Shown: in pieces, positions 1-9,008 of the stretch | How the letters are laid out: every line of letters begins with the position of its first letter | Position numbering within the stretch: the stretch's first letter is position 1 | Assembly: GCA_900315065.1 (NCBI GenBank) | Contig: OMXQ01000001.1 | Coordinates: forward strand, 16,054 to 80,053 | Source of the DNA: an uncultured Erysipelotrichaceae bacterium | Lineage (GTDB): Bacteria; Bacillota_I; Bacilli_A; Erysipelotrichales; Erysipelotrichaceae | Reading direction: 5' to 3' | DNA: 64,000 nt | Notes under the pieces: model-generated | Seen by the model: the letters and a program-made list of their open reading frames with translations, nothing else | What the model was told of the DNA's origin: nothing | Database searches by the model: none | Translations under genes and position numbers: made by a program

Positions 1-645
1 GTAAGCACCTTGAGCAACCGGGAGCTGCTGGCTTTATTGCTAAGGGGAGGCATCAAAGGAGAAAGCGTATTGCAGATAGCGGATGCTTTGTTGAAGAAAG
101 CAGGCGGGATACAGGGACTGGAAAGACTGACCAGAAAGGATCTTTGCGGGATCCGGGGCATTTCCGATGTCAAGGCAACCATGATTGAAGCGTGTTTTGA
201 AATTGCCAAGCGATGTGCGTATGAAAAAACAGCCAATGAAGATGTTGTGGAAAAGCCGGCTCATCTGATTGCCTGGCTGCAGAAGGAACTTGGTCCGAGT
301 CTGCAGGAAAAATTCATGGTCATCTATCTGGATGCGTCTCATCACATTCTCAAGCATGAAACTTTGTTTATCGGAACTGTCAATGCAGCTTCTGTGTATC
401 CGCGCGATGTTATCCGGGAAGCAGTTGCCAATACTGCTGTTTCCCTGATCCTGGTGCACAATCATCCGGCTGGTTCCCTGGTGCCTTCTGCGGCAGATTG
501 CCAGGTTACCAAATTGATCGTTGACAGTGCAGCCCTGGTAGGAATCAGTGTAACTGATCACATCATCATTACCCGCAGCGGCTGGTTCTCTTTTGCGGAG
601 AGCGGAATGTTGTCTTCCTTCATAGAAGGAAAGAGAAAAGAATGA
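1..645 (+). CDS. radC: RadC family JAB/MPN-domain protein (5'-partial)
   Basis: This is the C-terminal part, about 214 codons, of a RadC protein. The reading frame is open to the first base of the window, and the first residues (VSTLSNRELLALLLRGG) match the internal S-N-R-E-L-L motif that usually lies about 25 residues after the RadC start. The true start is therefore upstream, and the TTG at 10 is not a credible start. A helix-hairpin-helix-like segment is followed by the JAB/MPN domain with its HNHPAG signature (metal-ligand histidines at 457-465) and the downstream S-x-x-D. RadC proteins are metalloprotease-like proteins historically linked to repair and recombination, but their biochemical role is unsettled. 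The gene probably heads or belongs to the rightward transcription unit that follows after a 23-base gap. Confidence 0.93.
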   Translation, partial: VSTLSNRELLALLLRGGIKGESVLQIADALLKKAGGIQGLERLTRKDLCGIRGISDVKATMIEACFEIAKRCAYEKTANEDVVEKPAHLIAWLQKELGPSLQEKFMVIYLDASHHILKHETLFIGTVNAASVYPRDVIREAVANTAVSLILVHNHPAGSLVPSAADCQVTKLIVDSAALVGISVTDHIIITRSGWFSFAESGMLSSFIEGKRKE

Positions 646-668
646 TAAAATAAGTGCAGGTGGATGGA

Positions 669-1757
669 ATGAAGTTATTTGAAAGATTTAACAAAACGAT
701 CGAAGAAGATTTTTCAATCACATTCCTGCTCAAGCTTGCACTTTTGTTTGTGATTGTATGGCTTTTACAGGCAACCGGCGGCTTCTGGAAGGGGATCTTT
801 TCAAAGATCTGGCTGGTAGTAAAGCCTTTTGTGCTGGGGTTTGTGATTGCCTATATATTAAGAGAACCGATCCGCTATGGCGAAAAGCATAATGTACCGC
901 GCAAAGTGATGATTGCTTTGCTTTATGTACTGATCGGATTGATTGCAGTCTGGCTGATCAGCAGCCTGATCCCGATGCTGGCAGAAAGGGCATCTTCCCT
1001 GATTTCTTCTCTGATTGATTCAGTAAACTGGCTGTATAGTCAATACGAAGAAGCCGGTTCTTCACAGGCACCTGACTGGATGGATACCTTCGTCAATCAA
1101 AGTATCTCAGCATTGAGCAATATGAAAAATTTCCTGCCGTCAATCCAGAGCCTGCCGGATCTTTTCAATGGTGCCGTCAAGTTTCTGGCCAATGTTATTG
1201 TGGCAGTTGTAGTTTCTATTTTCATGAGTGCCGGCTGGGAAAAAGTACGGACAGGCATTTATCATACCGCCGGCATGGTTTCAGCGGAATTTGCTGAAAC
1301 TGTAAAGGAAATCAATGTTGAAGAGAGTTCCTATATTCGTTCGCTGCTGATTCTTGTTGTGATTCATGCAATTGAATATTGTCTGCTGTATCTGCTGGTT
1401 GGTCATCAGGACTGGCTGATTATGGGTCTGGTTACCGGTCTTTCTCTGATTGTGCCGTATCTTGGCCCGACGATTGCCAATGTCATCGGTATTCTTACTG
1501 CCCTGGTGCTGCCGCCTTCCCGTGTTATCACATTGATTGTCATGATTGTGATTCTTTCCAACACGGATGAATATGTATTAGCACCGCTGGTACATGCCCA
1601 TAATACAAACGTAACGCCTTTGTGGGCAATTTTCTCCGTCTTTGCGGGCGGTGTCATCCTGGGAGTAACGGGCGTCATCATCGCAATTCCGGTGTATCTG
1701 GCAGGAAGAGTTATTTATCTCAATTATCACAAAAAGAAGGAAGAAGAAAATGCTTAG
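669..1757 (+). CDS. AI-2E family transporter (PerM/YdiK-like membrane protein)
   Basis: This is an integral membrane protein of about 362 residues with several strongly hydrophobic segments: two near residues 20-65, one near 85-105, and a cluster from about 180 to 350. The C-terminal glycine/proline-rich core (GLSLIVPYLGPTIANVIG, then VFAGGVILGVTGVIIAIPV) is the signature of the AI-2E/PerM transporter family. Family members export small molecules or act as ion antiporters; autoinducer-2 export is shown for only a few, so no substrate is claimed. I prefer the ATG at 669, which has AGGTGG five bases upstream, over an in-frame GTG at 654 that overlaps this ribosome site. The end overlaps the next gene by 8 bases, so the two are translationally coupled. 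Confidence 0.88.
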   Translation: MKLFERFNKTIEEDFSITFLLKLALLFVIVWLLQATGGFWKGIFSKIWLVVKPFVLGFVIAYILREPIRYGEKHNVPRKVMIALLYVLIGLIAVWLISSLIPMLAERASSLISSLIDSVNWLYSQYEEAGSSQAPDWMDTFVNQSISALSNMKNFLPSIQSLPDLFNGAVKFLANVIVAVVVSIFMSAGWEKVRTGIYHTAGMVSAEFAETVKEINVEESSYIRSLLILVVIHAIEYCLLYLLVGHQDWLIMGLVTGLSLIVPYLGPTIANVIGILTALVLPPSRVITLIVMIVILSNTDEYVLAPLVHAHNTNVTPLWAIFSVFAGGVILGVTGVIIAIPVYLAGRVIYLNYHKKKEEENA

Positions 1758-2778
1758 AAAATTTCTGATCCCGCTGCTTTGTGCATGCGCATGCGTGGTG
1801 CAGGCAGGATGTACGCCGGTGCGGACTAAGCTTGCCTATACTGTATATCCGATCGGCTATATATTACAGCGCATTACTGGTGACAATAATGCGCTTGTTT
1901 CTGTTCAGGATGAAAGTGCACCGGTATGCGTGCAAAGAGCACAGGCATCCACGGATTTTGATACCGTGCTGGAAAGATCAGAAGTTCTTTTCCATATCGG
2001 TACTCTGGAGCCGTATCTTGCCGTTCATCAGCAGGATATTTCTGCTTCCAGCGTCAATGACGTAGATCTTTCTTCCCTGAATGCTGTGTATGATCTCAAG
2101 CGCTATATTCCTTATGTGAATGAAAAGGGCGAAGATGATTTCAAGGAAGAACCTTTTTATGAAGGAAAAATTTTTGAAAATATCGATATGACGGAAAAAG
2201 ATCTATCACTTTGGAATGATCCGATCACCATGCTCAGCATGAGCAGGGCAGTCAGAAACTGGATTATAAAAAACGATCCGTCGCATACAGATACATACGA
2301 GAAAAACTACGAGCAGCTGGAAGAGGATCTGATCAATCTGGATGCCCAGTACCAGATGTTGTCAACCCAGCTGAGTGACGAAGGAAAACGCATTGCTTTT
2401 GTATCGGTGACGCCTTCCTACGGTTCATGGCAGAAAGCATATGGATTTGAAGTCTATCCGCTGATGTTGTCGAGATTCGGCGTGCTGCCGGATGAAGATC
2501 AGATCCAGGCCATGGAAGCAGCCATCAAAGCAGATCAGGTTGAATATATTGTCCATGAGACCAATCTTTCAATGGATATGGAAAATTTGTATCAGAGAGT
2601 GCAGAAAGATCTGAACCTGAAGGAAATCGGATTTTCAGACCTCTCTTCTTTGTCAATCAGCCAGAAAGCCGACGGCAAGGATTATCTTTCCATCATGTAT
2701 GAAAATCTGGCCGCACTTGAAAATATGCAGACAGATGATATGAAAACCGGAACAAACATACAGAATGATCCGGAATAA
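1750..2778 (+). CDS. ZnuA/TroA-like substrate-binding lipoprotein lacking the metal-binding histidines
   Basis: This protein (342 residues) is built like a cluster A-I metal-binding protein. It has a signal peptide with a lipobox-like QAGC (Cys21; Gln at -3 is not ideal), a TVYPIGYILQRITG start to the first lobe, a long linker helix (about 180-210) and a second lobe. Compared with ZnuA/AdcA, the three histidine ligands are gone. The usual PHxxEP position reads SAPVCVQ (57-62), PHVWLDP reads LSLWNDP (152-158), and the HxAFGY position reads TPSYGSW (221-227). Only the acidic ligand position is kept (HET, Glu270). No ABC permease or ATPase gene is adjacent. The fold assignment is fairly sure; metal binding is doubtful, and the protein may bind another ligand or be a structural paralogue. 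It sits in the polA transcription unit. Confidence 0.78.
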   Translation: MLRKFLIPLLCACACVVQAGCTPVRTKLAYTVYPIGYILQRITGDNNALVSVQDESAPVCVQRAQASTDFDTVLERSEVLFHIGTLEPYLAVHQQDISASSVNDVDLSSLNAVYDLKRYIPYVNEKGEDDFKEEPFYEGKIFENIDMTEKDLSLWNDPITMLSMSRAVRNWIIKNDPSHTDTYEKNYEQLEEDLINLDAQYQMLSTQLSDEGKRIAFVSVTPSYGSWQKAYGFEVYPLMLSRFGVLPDEDQIQAMEAAIKADQVEYIVHETNLSMDMENLYQRVQKDLNLKEIGFSDLSSLSISQKADGKDYLSIMYENLAALENMQTDDMKTGTNIQNDPE

Positions 2779-2786
2779 GGAGTTTT

Positions 2787-5411
2787 ATGAAGAAATTTTT
2801 ACTGACAGACGGCAATTCCATGTTGTTCAGAGCTTACTATGCGACTGCTTATGGAAAACCGATGACAACCAGAGACGGAAGACCTACCAATGCAGTATTC
2901 GGTTTTGCCAATATGCTGCAGAAGGCAATTGACATCGTCAAGCCTGACGCATTGCTGGTCGCTTTTGATGCAGGCAAACATACTTTCCGCCATGATCTGT
3001 ACGCAGATTACAAGGGCGGCAGAAAACCGGCACCGGATGATCTGGTTCCGCAGTTTGCAACGGTCAGAAACTATTGCGAAGCTTTCGGCATCAAGTGGGT
3101 CGAAGAACCTGACATTGAAGCAGATGATCTGATTGGTACAGCTTCCAAGCAGGCAGCTGATTATGAAACCTTCATTCTGACCAGTGATCATGACATGCTG
3201 CAGTTAGTCGACGAGACAACTTCCGTTATTCTGATGAAAAAAGGACTGACGGATATGGATGTAATGACACCGGCAAAGTTGAAGGAAGAAATGGGTCTGG
3301 AACCAAAGCAGATCATTGATCTCAAGGGCCTGATGGGGGATGCCAGTGATAATTATCCCGGCATTGCCGGCGTTGGTGAAAAGACTGCGCTCAAGCTGCT
3401 GAACCAGTATGGCAGCGTCGAAGGAGTTCTGGAACACGAAAATGAAATCAAAGGCAAGCTGGGCGAAAAGGTCAGAGCGGGACACGATGATGCGCTTCTT
3501 TCCAAAAAGCTTGCAACCATCAGAAGAGATGTTACTCTTTCCTTCACGGTAGATGAGTGTGCTTTCCATCCGACTTATTCTTCTCTGATTTCTTTCCTCA
3601 GGTCGCTGGATATGAACATGCTTGCTTCCAGATATGAAGAAAAGAGCAGTCAGGTACAAGCAGAAGAAGTTAAGGATATGACAAGCGGGAAGGAAGCAGA
3701 GAACAATCATCATGTTTCTTCGCTGCCGGAAGAGGTTCTGCATCAGGAAAGCGCCATCTTCATGGACGATGACGGCGGCAATTTCCTTTCTGCTTCTCTG
3801 CATGGTCTTGCTTTTGCATTTGAAAATGATTCCTATTTCATCACGCTTGAGGATCTGAAGAAGGATGAAAAGACACTGGCATATCTGAAGGATGATGCGA
3901 TTGCCAGGACCGGCTTTGATATCAAGCGCATGCTGCATATACTGACACCGCTTGGAATTTCTGTTTCTTTCCATGATGATGCCATGATTATGGCATCCCT
4001 GGCAGATTCCACGCTTACCAGCATTGATAAGATCATGGACGGCTTTGATCTCCATACGACGGTTTCCTATGAAGAAGTATATGGAAAAACCAATAAGCCT
4101 GTATTGATTATCGATGAAGAAAAGCAGACAAGATATGCCTGCGAAAATGCGGAGAATATAAAGAAACTTGCTGCGACTGCCCAGGCAAGAATCAAAGAAT
4201 ACGGGATGGAAGATCTCTATCGGAAGATGGAAATGCCGCTGACCTATATTCTGTATGAAATGGAAAATACCGGTATTATCTGCGATGAGAAGATTCTGGA
4301 CAGAATCTCGGTTGATGTGGGTAAGCAGATTGCAGATCTTGAAAGCAATATCTACAAAGAAGCCGGCCGCCAGTTCAATATCAATTCTCCAAAGCAGCTG
4401 GGCGAAGTTCTGTATGACCATCTTCATCTTCCTTCCGGAAAGAAGAGAAGCACGGCTGCTGACAAGCTTGAAAAGCTGAGGGGTGCGCATCCGATTATCG
4501 ATGATCTGCTTTCTTATCGTAAATTATCCAAGATTTATTCCACCTATGCGGAAGGATTGAAGAAGTATATCTGGAAGGATGGCAGAATTCATACCATTTA
4601 CAACCAGTGTGCTACCCAGACCGGAAGACTTTCTTCTTCCGAGCCGAACCTGCAGAACATTTCGGTAAGAGACGAAGCCGGCAAGGAAATACGTAAAGCT
4701 TTCCTGCCGGAGCCAGGCTGCGTATTGATTTCTTCCGATTATCATCAGATTGAATTACGCATGCTGGCCCACATGGCAGATGAAAAGAATCTGATTGCAA
4801 CCTTCAATTCTGATATTGATGTTCATACCAAGACTGCCATGGATGTCTTCGGGGTTTCCAAAGAAGAAGTTACGCCTTTGATGAGAAGAAGAGCCAAGGC
4901 GGTCAACTTCGGCATTGTCTACGGCATTTCTGATTTCGGTCTTGCCCAGCAGCTGGGGGTTTCCCGCTATGAGGCCCAGGACTTTATCAATACCTATTAC
5001 GAAAAGTATCCGGGTATCCGTACTTATATGGATAACGTTGTAAAAAGCTGTGAAAAGACAGGCTATGTTACAACCATATGCGGCCGCCGCAGAGACATTC
5101 CGGAAATTTTTGACAAGAACCGCAATACCCGTGAATTCGGCAAGAGAGCTGCCATGAATGCGCCGATCCAGGGATCAGCTGCAGATCTGATCAAGCTGGC
5201 CATGATTCATATCGATGAAGCAATGAAGAAAGCCGGCGTGAAGTCCAAGATGATTCTGCAGGTTCATGACGAACTGATCTTCAATGTACCGGAAGATGAA
5301 ATTGAATCCATGAAGAAGATCATCAATGACGGCATGGTTCATGCCATGGATCTCAAGGTGCCGCTGACGGCAGAATGTGCCCTCGGCCATGACTGGTATG
5401 AGGCAAAATAA
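2787..5411 (+). CDS. polA: DNA polymerase I
   Basis: This 874-residue protein is a full-length family A polymerase for Okazaki fragment processing and excision repair. The N-terminal 5'-nuclease domain (about 1-290) shows the YYATAYGKPMTTRDGRPTNA start and the helix-3-turn-helix LKGLMGDASDNYPGIAG. The middle 3'-5' exonuclease-like domain lacks a clear D-x-E motif (MDDDGGN near 330), so proofreading is probably absent, as in many Firmicutes. Polymerase motifs are all present: motif A SSDYHQIELRMLAH near 650, motif B RRRAKAVNFGIVYG near 700 and motif C QVHDE near 827. AAGGAG precedes the ATG. The stop codon overlaps the mutM start by one base (TAATG), a translational coupling typical of polA-mutM pairs. 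Confidence 0.97.
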   Translation: MKKFLLTDGNSMLFRAYYATAYGKPMTTRDGRPTNAVFGFANMLQKAIDIVKPDALLVAFDAGKHTFRHDLYADYKGGRKPAPDDLVPQFATVRNYCEAFGIKWVEEPDIEADDLIGTASKQAADYETFILTSDHDMLQLVDETTSVILMKKGLTDMDVMTPAKLKEEMGLEPKQIIDLKGLMGDASDNYPGIAGVGEKTALKLLNQYGSVEGVLEHENEIKGKLGEKVRAGHDDALLSKKLATIRRDVTLSFTVDECAFHPTYSSLISFLRSLDMNMLASRYEEKSSQVQAEEVKDMTSGKEAENNHHVSSLPEEVLHQESAIFMDDDGGNFLSASLHGLAFAFENDSYFITLEDLKKDEKTLAYLKDDAIARTGFDIKRMLHILTPLGISVSFHDDAMIMASLADSTLTSIDKIMDGFDLHTTVSYEEVYGKTNKPVLIIDEEKQTRYACENAENIKKLAATAQARIKEYGMEDLYRKMEMPLTYILYEMENTGIICDEKILDRISVDVGKQIADLESNIYKEAGRQFNINSPKQLGEVLYDHLHLPSGKKRSTAADKLEKLRGAHPIIDDLLSYRKLSKIYSTYAEGLKKYIWKDGRIHTIYNQCATQTGRLSSSEPNLQNISVRDEAGKEIRKAFLPEPGCVLISSDYHQIELRMLAHMADEKNLIATFNSDIDVHTKTAMDVFGVSKEEVTPLMRRRAKAVNFGIVYGISDFGLAQQLGVSRYEAQDFINTYYEKYPGIRTYMDNVVKSCEKTGYVTTICGRRRDIPEIFDKNRNTREFGKRAAMNAPIQGSAADLIKLAMIHIDEAMKKAGVKSKMILQVHDELIFNVPEDEIESMKKIINDGMVHAMDLKVPLTAECALGHDWYEAK

Positions 5412-6217
5412 TGCCGGAATTACCTGAAGTAGAAACGGTCCTGAGAACCCTTGAGAACCAGATCAAGGACAGACAGATTACCAAAGTCCATGTTTATTAC
5501 GACAAGCTGATTCTCGGTGATGCCAGAGAATTTGAAGAAAAAATGACCGGCGAGCATTTCCGTGAATTTGAAAGAAGAGGCAAGTATCTGATCTTCCGCA
5601 TGGATCATGTGACCTTTGTATCGCATCTGCGCATGGAGGGCAAATATTATCTTATGAAGCCGGAAGAACCGCTGACCAGACACATGCATGCAGTATTTGA
5701 TCTTGATGACGGCCGGCAGCTGCGCTACAACGATACAAGAAAATTCGGCCGCATGAAATTGTATCCGCTGGATTATGACTTCACGGTTTTAAAAGACCTG
5801 GGCCCGGAGCCTTTCTGGCCTTCCTTCAATGCGCAATATATGCATGCATATCGGAAAGGCAGAAGTGAGCCGATCAAGTCCATGCTGCTGGACCAGTCTT
5901 TTGCGGCCGGCATCGGCAACATCTATGCCGATGAAATCTGTGCTGCCTGTCATATCAGGCCGGGCAGAAGCGTGAAGTATCTGACGAAGAAGGATGATGA
6001 AAACATCGTCCGTGAAACAAAGCGCATTCTGAAAGAAGCCATTGCCGCCGGCGGCACAACGATCCGGACATATACGTCGTCGCTTGGCGTTACCGGTCGT
6101 TTCCAGACGGAGTGCACAGTCCACATGCAGAAGATCTGCCCGCGCTGCGGCAGTGCAATCAAAGTAAAATATATCGGCGGACGCAGCAGCTATTACTGCC
6201 CGCATTGTCAGAAATAA
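5411..6217 (+). CDS. mutM: Formamidopyrimidine-DNA glycosylase (Fpg/MutM)
   Basis: This 268-residue bifunctional glycosylase/AP lyase excises oxidised purines such as 8-oxoguanine. The mature N-terminus MPELPEVET supplies the catalytic Pro2 and Glu3. Lys57 lies in the loop RRGKYLIF, and the H2TH region contains QSFAAGIGNIYADEIC. A C-terminal zinc finger has CPRC, then about 16 residues, then CPHC, with the conserved GGRSSYYC arginine. The start codon is fused to the polA stop (TAATG), so its place in the excision-repair operon is clear. The length is normal. Confidence 0.97.
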   Translation: MPELPEVETVLRTLENQIKDRQITKVHVYYDKLILGDAREFEEKMTGEHFREFERRGKYLIFRMDHVTFVSHLRMEGKYYLMKPEEPLTRHMHAVFDLDDGRQLRYNDTRKFGRMKLYPLDYDFTVLKDLGPEPFWPSFNAQYMHAYRKGRSEPIKSMLLDQSFAAGIGNIYADEICAACHIRPGRSVKYLTKKDDENIVRETKRILKEAIAAGGTTIRTYTSSLGVTGRFQTECTVHMQKICPRCGSAIKVKYIGGRSSYYCPHCQK

Positions 6218-6260
6218 TCACGATTTGAATATCAGATTTTTCCATGAGGAGGAATGACAT

Positions 6261-6866
6261 ATGATCACAACCGGAATTACCGGAACGATAGCAGCAGGAA
6301 AAACAAGTGTTTCTATTCTGCTGAAAAGACATGGCTTTGCCGTCTTCAATTGCGATAATTATGCAAAGATTGCCCTGCACAAGGGCAGCGGCTGCTATGC
6401 TGCTCTGGTGGAATTATTGACAGAAGATGTCGTTTCTGATTCGGGTGACATTGATCCGAAAAAGATGGCTGCTGTGATTTTTCATGATGAAGAAAAGCGG
6501 AAAGGCGTCAATGCGATTGTGCATCCGTTTGTCAGAGAAGCCATGCATCATTTTTTTGAAAGCCATGCACAAGAACAGCTGGTTTTTGCGGAAGTGCCGC
6601 TTCTGTTTGAAGCCGGCTGGGAAGATGATTTCGATCAGATCTGCGTAGTTACGTGTACAAAAGAAACTGCGGTCAGCAGAATGAGAAGGGACCGCGGCTA
6701 TTCAGAAGCAGAAGCTCTTGCCCGCTACGACAGTCAGATCAATATCGAAGAACAGAAAAAGAAAGCAGATTTTGTCATCAATAACGACGGTGATCTGAAA
6801 AAGCTGAATGATGATGTCAATGCCTGGCTGAGAGAATTGAGAAGGGAAGCGAGAACATGCAGCTGA
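6261..6866 (+). CDS. coaE: Dephospho-CoA kinase
   Basis: This 201-residue P-loop kinase catalyses the last step of coenzyme A synthesis, phosphorylation of dephospho-CoA on the ribose 3'-hydroxyl. The P-loop GTIAAGKTS lies at residues 7-15, followed by the DNYAK lid-type segment. The family motif EVPLLFEAGW is near residue 113 and MRRDRGYSEAEA near 145. GAGGAGG stands seven bases before the ATG. The gene overlaps dnaB by 10 bases, and the mutM-coaE-dnaB-dnaI order is the standard Firmicutes arrangement. Confidence 0.95.
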   Translation: MITTGITGTIAAGKTSVSILLKRHGFAVFNCDNYAKIALHKGSGCYAALVELLTEDVVSDSGDIDPKKMAAVIFHDEEKRKGVNAIVHPFVREAMHHFFESHAQEQLVFAEVPLLFEAGWEDDFDQICVVTCTKETAVSRMRRDRGYSEAEALARYDSQINIEEQKKKADFVINNDGDLKKLNDDVNAWLRELRREARTCS

Positions 6867-8056
6867 GTGGAAAAGATCAATACAGAGTGACAACCAATAT
6901 CGGCTTGTCTGATGCATCTCTTTCTTCACTGGCATTGCTTTATCAGCCTCTGACCGGCGGCGACGGGATTCTGATTTATCTGACTTTGTTTGCGGAAAGA
7001 AACGGCCAGCATCCTTCTTCTTTGGAAAAATTGTTTACTTTAATCAATATCTCGCCGGATGTGTTTGAAAGAAGCCTGGTAAAGCTGGAAGAATATATGC
7101 TGGTCAGAACCTTTGCAAGAGAAGAAAAGGGAGCTGCTTCCTATATCTTTGTGCTCAACGCACCAATGAACAGTAGTGATTTTATTTCCAACGGCTTGTA
7201 TATGTCCCGGTATCTGAAGGAAATGGGGCAGGAGATGACCAATGCAGCAGTGTCTTATCTGAGTGCTTCTTCCATTTCTATGCAGGGTTACAAGGATGTA
7301 ACGCATGTTGTTAAAAATGTACGCGAAGATACTTTGGAAAGAAAAGTTTCTTTTGTCAAAGTTCGTCCGTCTTTTACCTTTGATGAAGAAAGTGAATCGA
7401 TCAATTTTGATTACGAAAAGTTTGTGTCGATTACAACGCCTACTGTATTTCCGACCCAGTTCAGGACCAGGGAAAATATGGCTCTGATCGGCAAGCTGGC
7501 AACGGTGTATGGATTGACGCCGGAAAGAATGAGAATTCTTGTCAGTAAGTGTTCGGATCTGAACGGAACTTCTTTTGATACAGAAAAGCTGAAGGTGCTT
7601 TGTGCAAAAAGCAGGCCTGAAGTTACTTCCAGTGATCCTTATGATCTGCCGCCGGTTTCTTTCCTGCAGGGAAAACAGAACGGCGTGCCGGTTACCTTTG
7701 CGGACAAGAAGATTCTTGAGAATCTTGCGACGGAAATGCATTTTGCCAATCCGGTCATCAATGTTATGGTGGAATATATTCTTTCCGTTTCTGATAACAG
7801 ACTGGTCAGAAGTTTTGTTGAAAGCGTTGCCGGCGAATGGGCAAGAGATGGTGTAAAGACCAAAGAAGACGCACTTGCGGAAGCAAAGAAATCAAGGCAG
7901 AAAGTGCGTTCCAACCAGGCCCATATCCGGATTGCAGTACCGGATTTCATCAGGCAGGCAGAGGAAGGAACTTTGCCGAAGAGTGAAAAGGCAAGTGAAA
8001 AAGAACTGCAGGAAGCAATGGATCTGCAGAGAAAGTTGAGAAAGCAGAATGGATAA
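6857..8056 (+). CDS. dnaB: Replication initiation/membrane attachment protein DnaB (DnaD-like)
   Basis: This 399-residue protein resembles the Firmicutes DnaB/DnaD helicase-loading factor, not the replicative helicase called DnaB in E. coli. The N-terminal winged-helix part starts LSDASLSSLALLYQPLTGGD, a characteristic opening of this family. The C-terminal DnaD-like segment (about 290-345) includes FANPVINVMVEYILS, followed by a basic helical tail rich in K, R and E. The gene overlaps coaE by 10 bases and dnaI by 8, and the dnaB-dnaI pair is diagnostic. Its expected role is to help load helicase at the origin and at restarted forks together with DnaI. The ribosome site is weak (GGGAAG), consistent with translational coupling. 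Confidence 0.9.
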   Translation: MQLSGKDQYRVTTNIGLSDASLSSLALLYQPLTGGDGILIYLTLFAERNGQHPSSLEKLFTLINISPDVFERSLVKLEEYMLVRTFAREEKGAASYIFVLNAPMNSSDFISNGLYMSRYLKEMGQEMTNAAVSYLSASSISMQGYKDVTHVVKNVREDTLERKVSFVKVRPSFTFDEESESINFDYEKFVSITTPTVFPTQFRTRENMALIGKLATVYGLTPERMRILVSKCSDLNGTSFDTEKLKVLCAKSRPEVTSSDPYDLPPVSFLQGKQNGVPVTFADKKILENLATEMHFANPVINVMVEYILSVSDNRLVRSFVESVAGEWARDGVKTKEDALAEAKKSRQKVRSNQAHIRIAVPDFIRQAEEGTLPKSEKASEKELQEAMDLQRKLRKQNG

Positions 8057-8951
8057 GGCAGATTTTCCCTGGAAGCAGCCGGATCAGGTGGAAGTGGAAA
8101 AGCTGAAGCAGGAACTGAAGGAAGACAGCAGTGTCAAAGTGCTTCTGGAAAGAGGAGATATTGATGCTTCCTGCATTGACCGCTTTCCGTATCAGATTCA
8201 TAAATGGCGGCAGGATTTTGCCCCATGCATCGGCTGTAAGTCTTTGTCTGCATGTTCACAGAAAAAGAAGGGCTACTTCATGAGTCTGAAGTATGACGGC
8301 ATTCTGCAGAGGGTTGAAACAGCCTGCCGGTATGAACGAGAGAAGCTGAAGCAGCAGAAACACCTGGAAAGATATCTGCTGAATGATATGCCGGAACATC
8401 TTTATTCTGTCATGCTTGGCAATATTGATCTTTCCCATGAGAGTTCGGCTTATGTAACGGTTTTTGCCAAAGCTGCCCAGGCCAGTTTGATGAACAGGTC
8501 AGTTTATCTTTATGGTACAATGGGATCAGGTAAGACGTATCTTTGCGCCGGTGCCTGCAATGAACATGCCTGCAGGGGCGAAAAGACAGCTTTTATTCAT
8601 TATCCGACTTTCACATCGAAAATGGCATCTATGGCATACAGCGGCGAGTTCCGCAGTGCAGTTGAAAAACTGTCCTATGCGAAGTTTGTTGTCATTGATG
8701 ATATCGGGGCAGAAAGCGTAACCGAGTGGAACCGCGACAATATATTGCTGCCGGTTCTGAATGCAAGGTATGAAGCAAAGCTGCCGACCTGGTTTACCAG
8801 CAATTATGATCCTGCTGCTCTGAAGAGTCACTTCTCATTTACCTCGAAAGGAAATGAAGATCTGCTCAAAGCTGCCCGGATTGTTGAGCGCATTGAAGTC
8901 GGGTGTGAGTTGTTAGCGCTTTCGTGTGAAGATCGTCGAAAATCAGTGTAA
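8049..8951 (+). CDS. dnaI: Primosomal protein DnaI (helicase loader ATPase)
   Basis: This 300-residue AAA+ ATPase is the Firmicutes counterpart of the DnaC loader, placing the replicative helicase on DNA. An N-terminal zinc-binding-type segment contains CIGCKSLSACS (about residues 59-69). The ATPase domain has Walker A GTMGSGKTYL (near 156), Walker B FVVIDDIGAE and a sensor-like WFTSNYDP. Its partner gene dnaB lies directly upstream with an 8-base overlap. No intrinsic terminator is obvious after the stop, and a new promoter for pfkA follows. Confidence 0.93.
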   Translation: MDKADFPWKQPDQVEVEKLKQELKEDSSVKVLLERGDIDASCIDRFPYQIHKWRQDFAPCIGCKSLSACSQKKKGYFMSLKYDGILQRVETACRYEREKLKQQKHLERYLLNDMPEHLYSVMLGNIDLSHESSAYVTVFAKAAQASLMNRSVYLYGTMGSGKTYLCAGACNEHACRGEKTAFIHYPTFTSKMASMAYSGEFRSAVEKLSYAKFVVIDDIGAESVTEWNRDNILLPVLNARYEAKLPTWFTSNYDPAALKSHFSFTSKGNEDLLKAARIVERIEVGCELLALSCEDRRKSV

Positions 8952-8977
8952 AATCGCTATGATTGATACAGTCGCAA

Positions 8978-8986
8978 TGATAAAAT
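8978..8986 (+). promoter_or_regulatory. Probable extended -10 promoter for pfkA
   Basis: TGATAAAAT forms an extended -10 element about 22 bases upstream of the pfkA ATG. No good -35 hexamer lies 16-18 bases upstream, as expected for an extended -10 type. GGAGG follows nine bases after a likely start of transcription. Confidence 0.4.
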
Positions 8987-9008
8987 ACTAAAGGATTCGG
9001 AGGCTAAT

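Noticed and set aside
3204..4490. A 428-codon minus-strand frame opposite polA.
   Set aside because: It is antisense to conserved polymerase coding sequence and shows no recognisable domain.
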